DNA of 64,000 nucleotides from assembly GCF_013249045.1 (NCBI RefSeq), contig NZ_JABRWP010000012.1, positions 1 through 64,000 of the forward strand. The letters are read 5' to 3'. Below, piece after piece: positions 45,357 through 54,779 of this stretch. Within the stretch, counting starts at the first letter, position 1; each line of letters begins with the position of its first letter. The notes beneath the pieces were generated by a model that saw only the letters and a program-made list of their open reading frames with translations, was not told where the DNA came from and searched no databases. The position numbers and the translations under genes are program-made. Source of the stretch: Winogradskyella eckloniae (GTDB taxonomy: Bacteria; Bacteroidota; Bacteroidia; Flavobacteriales; Flavobacteriaceae).

Positions 45357-46328
45357 TTAAGAATCAAAATCTTCTTCTTTTTTCTTGTTCTTTTTCTTTT
45401 TGTTTTTTCTCATTTTTCCGTTTCCATCTTTTGCAGAATTGCCATTGTCTATTTTTTTGTCTTTATGGAAATCCAAGCGGTAAGAGGCTCCAAAAGCAAT
45501 ATTAAAAACAGTTGGTGTATCTTTTGTGTTAAATGCGATATTAGCATCTAGCTGAAAATCACGTGTCCAAAGATAAGCACCTCCAAATCTAAAAATGTTA
45601 TCTGCATAAAAATCGCTTTGAATGCCCTGTGTTTCTCCAAAAACAACCCATTGCGGTGTAAATGAATGTGTTAAGGTTAGAATGTATGAAAAATCAGATT
45701 GATCTGTTCCAATTCTATCTTTTATTAAGTTCATTACAAAAACCCAACCACCATTAAAATTGTTTTGCGTTGCAATCATTATTTTAGGACTAATTCCTTC
45801 TATTCCAAAATCGGTGTATGGATTGCGTTCAGAGTCAAAATTCGCGCCAGCATAAATAGAGACTGCCGGTATTAAAGATTTCCAATTGAATTTTCTATTG
45901 GCATGATAGCTATAGAGATTTGGTTTAGCTTCTTCTGCATTTTTATAGGGATCGTAGACTAAATATTTCGCACCAATTGTAAAGTGTTTAAAATTAGATC
46001 GAGAATCTTCATCAGGTACTAATCCGTTATAATCAGTAAATGTATCATTTTGATAGATGCCATCTAGAGATAATTCTAATTGTTCAAACAATAGTCCGTA
46101 TCGCAATGCAAAATCTAACCCAAATCCAGAAACCTCATAATTTCTTAAGGCATGTTCTTCTTTTACTGTATAAGCACCAGCTTCAAATTGTACAATACCT
46201 GTACCTACTGAAAATGCACTTTTGGAAACACCTGGTCGATTAGAATTTATTACTTCTGTATATTGAGCATGAGCAAAATGACATGCAAATGCAGTTAATA
46301 CTATAAGGGTAGATTTGAGTATTCTCAT
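45357..46328 (-). CDS. MetA-type outer-membrane transporter-like protein
   Basis: 323 residues. Signal peptide at 1-21 (TLIVLTAFACHFAHAQ). It begins TEVINSNRPGVSKSAFSVGTG, the start of the Phenol_MetA_deg family, with paired amphipathic strands (FGLDFALRYGLLFEQLELSLDG, WVVFGETQG) to a barrel end FNIAFGASYRLDF. A Lys/Asn-rich tail of about 35 residues follows and ends in EEDFDS. No aromatic degradation genes are near, so the substrate name of the family should not be taken literally. Located 20 bases upstream of the GNAT gene on the same strand, so both may be co-transcribed. Confidence 0.82.
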   Translation of the reverse strand: MRILKSTLIVLTAFACHFAHAQYTEVINSNRPGVSKSAFSVGTGIVQFEAGAYTVKEEHALRNYEVSGFGLDFALRYGLLFEQLELSLDGIYQNDTFTDYNGLVPDEDSRSNFKHFTIGAKYLVYDPYKNAEEAKPNLYSYHANRKFNWKSLIPAVSIYAGANFDSERNPYTDFGIEGISPKIMIATQNNFNGGWVFVMNLIKDRIGTDQSDFSYILTLTHSFTPQWVVFGETQGIQSDFYADNIFRFGGAYLWTRDFQLDANIAFNTKDTPTVFNIAFGASYRLDFHKDKKIDNGNSAKDGNGKMRKNKKKKNKKKEEDFDS

Positions 46329-46372
46329 GTTATATAGGATTTAAAACCGTTCTGTTTGTTGAAGATTTGAGT

Positions 46373-46380
46373 CAAATATA
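46373..46380 (-). promoter_or_regulatory. -7 box TATATTTG upstream of the MetA-type gene
   Basis: Perfect TAnnTTTG, 45 bases before the start at 46328. It may also serve the GNAT gene downstream. Confidence 0.55.
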
Positions 46381-46434
46381 TAGATTTTATACTTTTTTTA
46401 AGGAATAATAACGTAATATAAATACTGATAATTG

Positions 46435-46442
46435 TATTTTTG
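46435..46442 (+). promoter_or_regulatory. -7 box TATTTTTG upstream of the DUF4834 gene
   Basis: Perfect TAnnTTTG, 36 bases before the ATG at 46479. Confidence 0.5.
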
Positions 46443-46478
46443 AATAATAATAAATTTTACTTACAAGAAGCTTAGTCC

Positions 46479-46751
46479 ATGGGATTACTCAGAACTATAT
46501 TAATTATTTTATTGGTTTACTTCGGTTTTAAAATTTTAGCGAGACTTTTTGCGCCTTTATTAGTGCGATTTGTGGCTAAAAAAGCGGAGCAAAAATTTGG
46601 ACAACAATTTGGTGGATTCCAAAACCCAAACCAACAACGCGAACAACAAAAGCAAAGAGAAGGCGAAACAGTCATTGATAAAATGCCAAATCGTAATACC
46701 TCTTCTAAAGAAAAAGTAGGAGAGTATATAGATTACGAAGAAATAGATTAA
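46479..46751 (+). CDS. DUF4834 family small membrane protein
   Basis: 90 residues. One membrane helix at 3-27 (LLRTILIILLVYFGFKILARLF), then a Gln/Asn-rich linker (FGGFQNPNQQREQQKQRE) and a charged C-terminus ending VGEYIDYEEID. The length and the final YxDYExID signature are those of DUF4834, a Bacteroidota family of unknown function usually found before a yfhO gene, as here (84 bases upstream). Possibly an accessory of YfhO. Confidence 0.88.
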   Translation: MGLLRTILIILLVYFGFKILARLFAPLLVRFVAKKAEQKFGQQFGGFQNPNQQREQQKQREGETVIDKMPNRNTSSKEKVGEYIDYEEID

Positions 46752-46834
46752 CGCATTCATTTCGGTTAAAGAATTTTAAATTTCTTTCGAAAAAAATATT
46801 TACTTTTCAAAATCGTTCAACTTAAAGCATTCTC

Positions 46835-49300
46835 ATGTCATTTTCTATAAAACGTTTTTTGCCTCATGTACTTGTATTAATAGGGTTTGTTGTAATATCA
46901 TTAGCTTATTTTAGTCCTGTTTTACAAGGCAAAAAAATTAATCAAAGTGATATAATGCATTATATTGGTATGGCTCAGCAACAAAAGGAGTTTGCCAAAA
47001 CCACAGGAGAGGAAACCTATTGGACCAATAGTGCATTTGGAGGAATGCCAACGTATCAATTAGGCGCAAAATATCCACATAATTATATTAAAAAATTAGA
47101 TTTAGCCTTACGCTTTTTACCAAGACCAGCCGATTATCTATTCTTATATTTTATTGGTTTTTATGGCTTGCTATTAGCATTAAAGGTTGATTTTAAACTC
47201 GCAGCACTTGGAGCTTTGACGTTTGGATTTTCAACGTATCTCATTATAATACTTGGTGTTGGTCATAACTCTAAAGCACATGCTATTGCTTATATGCCTT
47301 TGGTGTTGGCCGGAATTGTACTTGCCTTTAGAAAGAAATATATACTTGGTTTTTTACTCACAACGATTGCCTTAGGTTTAGAAATTGTTGCCAATCATTT
47401 ACAGATGACCTACTATCTATTATTATTGGTTCTAGTTTTAGGATTGGCTTATTTAATAGATGCCATTAGAAAAAAAGAGTTGCCACATTTTTTTAAATCC
47501 GTTGGTTTATTAACTGTTGCTGCTGTTTTAGCTGTTGGACTTAATGCCACAGGTATTATGGCTACACAAGAGTATGCAAAGGAAAGCTCACGTGGACAGA
47601 GCGATTTAACTATAAATGCAGATGGTTCAGCAAAAGAAGTAACAACAGGTTTAGATAGGGATTATATTACCGAATATAGTTATGGGATTTTAGAAAGTTT
47701 TAATCTCTTTATCCCAAAGTTTATGGGAGGAGGGAATTACGAAAATGTAGGTAAAGATTCTAACACCTATGAGGCTTACATCAATTTAGGAGCTTCGCCA
47801 ATAGAAGCTTTAGATGCCTCAAGAAATGCACCTATGTATTGGGGAAATCAACCCATTGTAGAGGCTCCTGCTTATGTTGGTGCTGTCATCATATTTTTAT
47901 TTGTACTTGGTTTGTTTTTAGTTAAAGGTCGCTTAAAATGGTGGCTTGTAGGCGGAACCATTTTGTCATTGTTGTTGTCTTATGGTAAAAACCTTGGATT
48001 CTTAACAGATTTCTTTATCGATTATGTGCCATTTTATAATAAGTTTAGAGCCGTAAGCTCTATACAAGTGATCTTAGAATTATGTATTCCGGTTTTAGGA
48101 ATTTTTGCTTTGTCTAGATTATTTAATGATTTTCAAAAAGATGAAGACAAATTTAAAGCATTGTATTATTCTGTAGGTATTACAGCAGGTTTGTCTTTGA
48201 TATTTTTGTTGTTTAAATCGGTATTGTTTGATTTTGAAGGATTAAGAGATGATCAATATATTGGTGCATACGGACAAGGGTTTATAGATGCTATTATTGA
48301 AGATAGAAAAGCGCTTATGGCAACAGATACCATTAGAACCTTAATTTTAGTCTTACTGTCTGCCGGAACACTATTTTTCTTCTTAAAAAAGAAATTATCA
48401 GAACCCATAGTGGTTGTTGTTTTTGCTGTATTAATTCTTTTCGATTTGGTTTCTGTTGATAAAAAATATGTGAATAATGATGATTTTGTTTCAGCGATAA
48501 AAGTAGATCAACCTTATCAACCTAACCAAGCAGACAAAGAAATATTAAAAGATAAGAGCCATTTTAGAGTGATGGATATGTCTACTGATGGACAAAGAAT
48601 GCCAGGAAAAGCGGCCTATTATCATAATTCATTAATGGGTTATAGTGCCGCAAAGTTAGGACGCGTAGAGGAGTTGTTAGATTTTCATGTGTATAAAAAT
48701 AACATGAATGTTCTCAATATGCTTAACACTAAATACATTATTGCAGAAGAACAAGGTCAAATTTTTCCGTATACTAATACAGAAGCAAATGGTAATGCTT
48801 GGTTTATCTCAAAAATTAAAGTGGTTGAAGATGCAAATCAAGAAATTTTGGCTTTAGATAGTTTAAATACTAAGACAGAAGCCGTAATGAGTAGGTCTGT
48901 ATTTAAAGCATTTACGAGTACTTTACATGCTACACAAGCTAATACAATTAAAGAATTTGTTTATAAATTAGATTCAACTTCTGTGATTAACCTAGAAACG
49001 TTTCAACCTAATTATTTAAAATATAATAGTAATAATAATAACGATGGATTCGCAGTTTTTTCCGAAATCTATTACAAGCATGGTTGGAATGCTTATTTAG
49101 ATGGTGAATTAACAGATTATCAAAACGTAAATTATGTTTTAAGAGGTTTAAAAATTCCAAAAGGAAAACACACCATAGAATTTAAGTTTGAACCACAAGT
49201 TGTTGCCACAGGCAGTAAAATAGCATTGGCTAGTTCTACTATTTTGGGTATTTTGTTGCTTTTAGGTATATTCTATTCCTTCAAAAATAAGAACGACTAA
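46835..49300 (+). CDS. yfhO: YfhO family membrane protein
   Basis: 821 residues, about thirteen membrane helices plus a C-terminal periplasmic domain (about 560-790). Marks: FSPVLQGKKINQSDI near residue 25, TYWTNSAFGGMPTYQL, and a GT-C-like topology with an early acidic loop. YfhO proteins of Firmicutes glycosylate lipoteichoic acid; Bacteroidota have homologues of unknown acceptor. Followed by a glycosyltransferase and a flippase on the same strand, so a role in envelope glycan assembly is plausible. Ends about 80 bases before the glycosyltransferase, with an inverted-repeat element in between. Confidence 0.9.
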   Translation: MSFSIKRFLPHVLVLIGFVVISLAYFSPVLQGKKINQSDIMHYIGMAQQQKEFAKTTGEETYWTNSAFGGMPTYQLGAKYPHNYIKKLDLALRFLPRPADYLFLYFIGFYGLLLALKVDFKLAALGALTFGFSTYLIIILGVGHNSKAHAIAYMPLVLAGIVLAFRKKYILGFLLTTIALGLEIVANHLQMTYYLLLLVLVLGLAYLIDAIRKKELPHFFKSVGLLTVAAVLAVGLNATGIMATQEYAKESSRGQSDLTINADGSAKEVTTGLDRDYITEYSYGILESFNLFIPKFMGGGNYENVGKDSNTYEAYINLGASPIEALDASRNAPMYWGNQPIVEAPAYVGAVIIFLFVLGLFLVKGRLKWWLVGGTILSLLLSYGKNLGFLTDFFIDYVPFYNKFRAVSSIQVILELCIPVLGIFALSRLFNDFQKDEDKFKALYYSVGITAGLSLIFLLFKSVLFDFEGLRDDQYIGAYGQGFIDAIIEDRKALMATDTIRTLILVLLSAGTLFFFLKKKLSEPIVVVVFAVLILFDLVSVDKKYVNNDDFVSAIKVDQPYQPNQADKEILKDKSHFRVMDMSTDGQRMPGKAAYYHNSLMGYSAAKLGRVEELLDFHVYKNNMNVLNMLNTKYIIAEEQGQIFPYTNTEANGNAWFISKIKVVEDANQEILALDSLNTKTEAVMSRSVFKAFTSTLHATQANTIKEFVYKLDSTSVINLETFQPNYLKYNSNNNNDGFAVFSEIYYKHGWNAYLDGELTDYQNVNYVLRGLKIPKGKHTIEFKFEPQVVATGSKIALASSTILGILLLLGIFYSFKNKND

Positions 49301-49380
49301 TTGTTATCATTCCTGTATAGACAGGAAACTGCATTTAGATGACTAGTTAATAGATTGCTGCCTTAGCAGGAATGACAGAC
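49301..49380. repeat. Imperfect inverted-repeat (REP-like) element
   Basis: Left arm ATCATTCCTGTATAGACAGG and right arm reading, in reverse complement, GTCATTCCTGCTAAGGCAGC, about 50 bases apart. Each arm is itself a small hairpin around CCTG...CAGG. This resembles the mobile-like 'CATTCCTGC' intergenic repeats of Flavobacteria. It reaches up to the start of the next gene. Confidence 0.65.
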
Positions 49381-50670
49381 ATGAACAAAAACAAAATACT
49401 CATAATAACCTATTATTGGCCACCAGCAGGAGGACCTGGTGTGCAACGTTGGTTAAAATTTGTAAAATACCTACCAGAGTTTGGCATTGAGCCGATTGTT
49501 TATTGTCCTGAAAACCCAAATTATCCAATATTAGATGAGAGTTTGGTTAATGAAGTTTCAGAGAATATTACCATTCTAAAACAGCCTATTAGTGAGCCTT
49601 ATGGTTGGGCAAGTTTGTTCTCTAAAGGCAAGTCAAATAAAATAAGTTCAGGCGTTATTCCTAAACCAAAAAAACAAACTATTGTTGAAAAAGCTATGCT
49701 TTATGTGCGAGGGAATTTTTTTATTCCTGATGCTCGAAAAAACTGGATAAAGCCTTCGGTAGAATTTTTGGCTCAATATATAAAAGAGCACAGCATTTCA
49801 ACTATAATAACCACAGGACCACCACATAGTTTACATATAATTGGTTTACAATTAAAAACTAATTTGAGTGTAAAATGGTTTGCAGATTTTAGAGATCCTT
49901 GGACGACAATTGGCTATCATAAAGATTTAAAACTCACAGCTTCTTCAAAAGCGAAACATGTAGAGTTGGAGCAAAATGTTTTAAATACCGCAGACCATAT
50001 TATTGTGACAAGTCATCATACTAAAAACGAGTTTCAAACCAAAACAAAACAGCCGATTACGGTAATAACAAATGGCTATGATAAACATAATAATAGCATA
50101 GAAGGGAAGGATGACAAATTTACGCTTTCTCATATAGGCTCATTATTATCTGAAAGAAATCCGCTGGTTTTATGGGAAACACTTTCAGAATTAATTGAAG
50201 AAAATACAGAATTTTCAGACGTGTTTAGGTTACAATTAATTGGTGTGGTGAGCGATGATGTAGTTGAATCTATTCATCAATTTGGGTTAAAAAATCATTT
50301 AGATGTCGTAGGTTATGTGAGTCATGATGACGCCATAAAGTTTCAAATGAAATCGCAATTATTGTTATTAATAGAAATTGATTCTGAAGACACCAAAGCG
50401 ATCATTGCAGGTAAAGTTTTTGAATATCTTATTGCTGAAACTCCAATATTAGCATTAGGTCCTAAAGATGCTGATGTTGAAAAAATTATCACTACAACCA
50501 ACACAGGTACCTATTTTAATTACAATCAAAAAGCGGAATTAAAATCGCAATTATTGACGTATTTTGAAGCATTTCAGAATAAAACATTAAAGGTAAATGC
50601 TATTGGCTTACAGCCATACAGCAGAAAAGCACTAACAGAAAAGTTAAGTCAACTTATAAAAGATAACTGA
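49381..50670 (+). CDS. Family 4-type glycosyltransferase (GT-B)
   Basis: 429 residues from the ATG at 49381; the ATG at 49372 lies in the repeat element and adds only three residues. The N-terminal Rossmann domain starts ILIITYYWPPAGGPGVQRW, with the glycine loop for the acceptor. IGSLLSERNPLVLWETL and the KVFEYLIAETPILALGP segment (donor site with acidic residue) mark the C-terminal domain. It transfers an NDP-sugar onto an acceptor, likely for capsule, O-antigen or lipid-linked glycan. Between yfhO and a flippase on the same strand. Confidence 0.9.
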   Translation: MNKNKILIITYYWPPAGGPGVQRWLKFVKYLPEFGIEPIVYCPENPNYPILDESLVNEVSENITILKQPISEPYGWASLFSKGKSNKISSGVIPKPKKQTIVEKAMLYVRGNFFIPDARKNWIKPSVEFLAQYIKEHSISTIITTGPPHSLHIIGLQLKTNLSVKWFADFRDPWTTIGYHKDLKLTASSKAKHVELEQNVLNTADHIIVTSHHTKNEFQTKTKQPITVITNGYDKHNNSIEGKDDKFTLSHIGSLLSERNPLVLWETLSELIEENTEFSDVFRLQLIGVVSDDVVESIHQFGLKNHLDVVGYVSHDDAIKFQMKSQLLLLIEIDSEDTKAIIAGKVFEYLIAETPILALGPKDADVEKIITTTNTGTYFNYNQKAELKSQLLTYFEAFQNKTLKVNAIGLQPYSRKALTEKLSQLIKDN

Positions 50671-50771
50671 TTTTCTCATCGAAAGTCTGAGATTGTGTCT
50701 TTGAAGGGATTTTTATTGTTTTTAAAAAACAGTATACAATTTGAACTTTTATAGTCGTATTTTGCCTCACT

Positions 50772-52235
50772 ATGGGAATCGTATTAAATCAATCATTTAA
50801 AAACACAATTACCACCTACTTGGGCTTTGGTATTGGCGCGATTAATACGCTTTTTCTTTACACTAATTTTTTAACAGACGACTACTATGGTTTGGTGGCT
50901 TTTTTACTGTCTGCAGCTAATATTATGATGCCATTTATGGCATTTGGTGTTCATAATGCTATTGTAAAATTCTATTCAACGTTTAAATCTAAACATAGCA
51001 TTAACAGTTTTCTTACATTGATGTTATTTCTTCCTGTTCTGTTTATTATTCCTGTGGGATGCATAGGTTATTTTGCTTATGATACTATTGTCAATTGGCT
51101 TTCTAACGAAAATCAAATCGTAGAAAATTATGTATGGCATATTTTTATTTTAGCCATCTCTATGGCCTATTTCGAAATCTTTTTTGCGTGGACTAAAGTG
51201 CAAATGCAAACGGTATTTGGAAATTTAATGAAAGAGATTTTTCATAGAGTGTGCATTATGCTTTTGTTGTTGGCAGTCTATTTTGGTTGGCTAACTATAG
51301 ATAATTTTATTGTGGCACTCGTTGCTGTATACGTTATTAGAATGTTGATAATGAAATTGTATGCCTATTCGGTTAGATTTCCGAAGTTGAAATTCCAAAA
51401 ATTAGAGAATCAATTTTCTATTTTAAAATATGCTGCATTAATGATAATTGCAGGTTCTGTTGCTACGCTTATTTTAGATATCGATAAATTTATGATTGGT
51501 TTAATGTTGCCAGATATTGAGCAAGTTGCGTATTATAGTGTTGCTATTTTTATTGCTACTGTCATTGCGGTTCCGCAACGTGCTATGCATCAAATTATGC
51601 TACCCTTGTCTGCAAAATATCTTAATGAGAATGATCATGTGGCATTAGAAGATTTGTACAAACGGAGCTCCATGACACTTTTAGTGGTCAGTGGGTTTAT
51701 ATTTTTATTAATTATTTTAAATATTAATGAACTGTACGAAATTCTTCCGGAGAAATTTACAGGAGGACTTTTTGTAGTTATAATTGTGAGTCTTGCCAAA
51801 TTATATGATAATGGTTTAGGTAATAATAATGCCATATTATTTAATAGTGATTATTACAGAATGGTCTTGTTTTTTGGAGTGTTATTGGCTATAATGGCGA
51901 TTTTGCTTAATGCATTTTTTATACCTATATATGGCATTGAAGGTTCTGCATTGGCTACATTTTTAGCCGTGTTTATTTATAATACTGTGAAAATTATTTT
52001 TGTAAAGCAGAAGTTTAATATGTTGCCCTTTACTAATGGTACGCTTAAGATTGCGATGATATTAATTGTATTAACTGTAGGATTTTATTTTTGGGATTTT
52101 CCATTTCAACCTGTGGTAAATATTTTATTAAAATCTATAAGTGTTTGCTTAGTATATGTAATTCTTATTTATCATCTCAATGTGTCTAAGGATATTACTG
52201 AGCAGATAAGAAAATATTTAAGAATAAATTCTTAG
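50772..52235 (+). CDS. Polysaccharide flippase (Wzx/MATE-like)
   Basis: 487 residues with about fourteen membrane helices, the MOP-superfamily architecture. It starts LNQSFKNTITTYLGFGIGAI and contains LILDIDKFMIGLMLPDIEQVAYYSV, the typical repeat of the polysaccharide-synthesis proteins. Moves lipid-linked oligosaccharide across the inner membrane. Located 101 bases after the glycosyltransferase, so these two and yfhO may serve one glycan; no polymerase or ligase is visible in the window. Confidence 0.92.
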   Translation: MGIVLNQSFKNTITTYLGFGIGAINTLFLYTNFLTDDYYGLVAFLLSAANIMMPFMAFGVHNAIVKFYSTFKSKHSINSFLTLMLFLPVLFIIPVGCIGYFAYDTIVNWLSNENQIVENYVWHIFILAISMAYFEIFFAWTKVQMQTVFGNLMKEIFHRVCIMLLLLAVYFGWLTIDNFIVALVAVYVIRMLIMKLYAYSVRFPKLKFQKLENQFSILKYAALMIIAGSVATLILDIDKFMIGLMLPDIEQVAYYSVAIFIATVIAVPQRAMHQIMLPLSAKYLNENDHVALEDLYKRSSMTLLVVSGFIFLLIILNINELYEILPEKFTGGLFVVIIVSLAKLYDNGLGNNNAILFNSDYYRMVLFFGVLLAIMAILLNAFFIPIYGIEGSALATFLAVFIYNTVKIIFVKQKFNMLPFTNGTLKIAMILIVLTVGFYFWDFPFQPVVNILLKSISVCLVYVILIYHLNVSKDITEQIRKYLRINS

Positions 52236-52275
52236 AGGTTTTTAGGATTCTATAACTTAAATCTGTAACATAAGA

Positions 52276-52317
52276 ATGTCCCGAAAGGTGCAATTAAGCA
52301 TACATCATTCGGGACAT
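52276..52317. other. Long stem-loop between convergent genes
   Basis: Outer stem ATGTCCCGAA (52276-52285) / TTCGGGACAT (52308-52317), inner stem TGC/GCA around AATTAA. No U-tract follows on either strand, so it is not a classical terminator but may act as one or stabilise 3' ends. Confidence 0.75.
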
Positions 52318-52340
52318 CCAACCAACCAAAAATATTATTT

Positions 52341-53537
52341 TTATCCTCTAGATCGTCTTGTACTTGTCTTTGTAGAAGCTTTTTTATTGCTTTGTCTACT
52401 TGTATTAGATCTTGTTGTGTTACTAGATCTAGTCGTACTTGTTCTAGGTTTACTTGTAACTGTTCGTTTATTAGACACAGCGTTGTTGCTTCTGGTCACT
52501 TTATTTGTGCTTCTTACTGTTCTATTTGTTGTCGCGTTACTATTACGTGTTGTCCTTGTAGGTACTTTTGTCTGTGTTGTAGTACGCGTGTTTATAGTTC
52601 TATTAGTACCAGTTGAACCTGTTGTTCTCACTCTGCTAGTCGTAGACGTTCTTGTTTGAGATCGCGTTGGCGTTGCATTTTCAGAAACTTTTCTGGTTCT
52701 CGTTTGTGTTGTACTATTTCTATTAGATCTTATCGTTCCAGTTTCATTTAAACGTGTCGCTCTTGTTGATGCAATTGTTTTGTTTTGACGTTGTACGCGA
52801 GTTCTAATATTTCTTTCTGCTCTATTTCTAGGTGTTTGTGCATAACTACGTATATTTCTTGTAGAATTAGCACGTCTTGTAACATGACCGTTGTTTCTTC
52901 TTACAATGTTGTAATGTCTTACATTATTAGTGTATGGTCTGTAATAGATATGTCTTACAGGTGAGTAAAATTGTCTATAAGGATTTACATGTACGATACA
53001 GAAATTAACATGAGGTATAGCATAAAATCTGTGCCATGGTCTGTATACATAAGCTCTGTTATATGTATTAATAAAACCGTCATATCTCCAATACACATTG
53101 TTTCTGTAATAGATGTTTAAACCTCCAATTCTATTTATTCTACCATTACCGTTGTAGTTAATGAAAATGTTTCCTATTTGATTAACACGTCCATAATAAT
53201 CATAATATATAGGTGTGTTTTCTATTTGAATAATAGCACCATACTCATCATACTGAATATATGGATTGTAGTTGTATCCTGAATTGAAACTTAAACTGAA
53301 TCCTGGAGTATCGATATCAACATCTACATTTGGTCCGTAATTTGGCATGTAAAAATCAAACTGACCATCTGCAAATACTGAAAATTCAATTCCTGCTTCA
53401 GTAAATATGAAAGACTTACCATAACCTCTCACATAGTTGTTAATTGAAGCTTCCGCTTCTGATGTTGTGTTAGTTGTTGCGAATGCAGTTGTGCTGATAG
53501 CGACTAAAGCTGCAAATAAATATAGTATTCGTTTCAT
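52341..53537 (-). CDS. Exported protein with Arg/Thr/Ser/Asn-rich disordered tail
   Basis: 398 residues. Signal peptide at 1-20. Residues about 25-165 form a beta-rich, Tyr/Asn/Gly-rich region with repeats of the type IxIENTPIYYDYYGRVNQIGN and IGGLNIYYRNNVYWRYDG. About 165-225 is rich in Tyr, His and Arg. From about 225 to the end (some 170 residues) the chain is nearly all Arg, Thr, Ser and Asn, with motifs such as TRTTTQTK and RSTNKVTRSN, and a very high positive charge. No known domain. No T9SS tail visible. Codon use looks ordinary, so recent transfer is not indicated. Confidence 0.8.
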   Translation of the reverse strand: MKRILYLFAALVAISTTAFATTNTTSEAEASINNYVRGYGKSFIFTEAGIEFSVFADGQFDFYMPNYGPNVDVDIDTPGFSLSFNSGYNYNPYIQYDEYGAIIQIENTPIYYDYYGRVNQIGNIFINYNGNGRINRIGGLNIYYRNNVYWRYDGFINTYNRAYVYRPWHRFYAIPHVNFCIVHVNPYRQFYSPVRHIYYRPYTNNVRHYNIVRRNNGHVTRRANSTRNIRSYAQTPRNRAERNIRTRVQRQNKTIASTRATRLNETGTIRSNRNSTTQTRTRKVSENATPTRSQTRTSTTSRVRTTGSTGTNRTINTRTTTQTKVPTRTTRNSNATTNRTVRSTNKVTRSNNAVSNKRTVTSKPRTSTTRSSNTTRSNTSRQSNKKASTKTSTRRSRG

Positions 53538-53717
53538 AATAAATGGGTTTTAAATTAAACTCGTAAAGTAGTAAACAAACAGCGTGCCAAAATATTTAAA
53601 TAACTGATTGTTAATGGTTTGATGTGATTTGTTTAGTCTAGTTTTTTTGTTTAAGTAACTTTCTTGATTTCTATTCTATAGAATTTTACTATTTTTAAAA
53701 TTGATTCACTTATCGAT

Positions 53718-54779
53718 ATGAAAACCAACCAACAGAATTGTAAAAATTGCGAAGAACCTTTTGAGAAAGGTTTTCAATTTTGTCCGCATTGTGGACAAAA
53801 AACAAACGACGAATTAACCATTGGCGTTTTATTTTACAATACGATAAGTAATTATTTTTCATTTGATGCTCGCTTTTTAAAAAGCTTTATTCCTTTATTA
53901 TTTAAACCTGGATATCTTGCTAAGGCGTTTATAAAAGGGAAGCGACTCTTGTATCTTCATCCTGCTCAGATGTATTTGTTTATTTCTGTTGTTTTCTTTT
54001 TTATATTTTCTTTTACGGTTAGAACACAAACTGAGCAACTAAACGAAGAATTAAAGAAAACATTAGATAATGGAAATGGTGTAATAGTTGATGCTTTAGA
54101 GGATAAGAAATTAGATTCGTTAGAACGCATAAAAATTAGAGAAACCTTAATTGAAAATCAGTTTTATACGAGGATGACAGATCGTGAAATTGATTCTATT
54201 GTTTCCTTAGAAAACTTACCTAAAAAAACGGATATTTCATTTGGCTTTAATGAGGCTCAAATAGATTCTTTAATTACTGTAAAAGTATCGGATTCTGAAA
54301 TATATGAATCCATGGGTTTAAAAGAAGACGATGGTTGGCTTAAAAGAAAAATGTATGCTCAGGCACTAAAGTTTTATAAAGCTAGAGATGGTGGTAATAT
54401 ATTGCATGCATTTTACGATACTATACCAATTGCTCTGTTCTTTTTATTACCAATATTTGCATTTATCATTAAGTTACTTTATTTCAAAAAAGGACGTTAT
54501 GCACATCATTTGGTGTTCAGTTTTTACTTTTTCTCTTATCTGTTTACGGTTTTCAGTATTATTTTTGGTTTAAATTTAATTTGGGATATTCCAGATTGGA
54601 TAGACTGGCTTGTGGCCTTGTCTACATTCATTTACTTAATGATAGCCTTAAAACAATTTTACGGTCAAGGTTGGTTTGTAAGCTGGTTTAAATGTAGTGT
54701 AGCCACCTTCACATTTATGGCAATAGTATTACCAACATCTGTGGTTATAATACTGTTTTATGCCTTTTTGTTTTATTAA
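53718..54779 (+). CDS. DUF3667 family zinc-ribbon membrane protein
   Basis: 353 residues. N-terminal zinc ribbon CKNCxxxx...CPHCGQK at about 8-30, then a predicted cytosolic stretch FDARFLKSFIPLLFKPGYLAK (family mark), an acidic coiled region (about 115-190) and four to five membrane helices (about 85-105 and 230-350). DUF3667 proteins are common in Flavobacteria, function unknown. The stop overlaps the stop of the convergent next gene by 4 bases. Confidence 0.9.
   Translation: MKTNQQNCKNCEEPFEKGFQFCPHCGQKTNDELTIGVLFYNTISNYFSFDARFLKSFIPLLFKPGYLAKAFIKGKRLLYLHPAQMYLFISVVFFFIFSFTVRTQTEQLNEELKKTLDNGNGVIVDALEDKKLDSLERIKIRETLIENQFYTRMTDREIDSIVSLENLPKKTDISFGFNEAQIDSLITVKVSDSEIYESMGLKEDDGWLKRKMYAQALKFYKARDGGNILHAFYDTIPIALFFLLPIFAFIIKLLYFKKGRYAHHLVFSFYFFSYLFTVFSIIFGLNLIWDIPDWIDWLVALSTFIYLMIALKQFYGQGWFVSWFKCSVATFTFMAIVLPTSVVIILFYAFLFY

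Noticed and set aside
52276..52659. 127-codon plus-strand open frame rich in Leu and Val
   Set aside because: It is the antisense of the Arg/Thr/Ser-rich tail gene; composition is a mirror of that low-complexity sequence, and there is no promoter.
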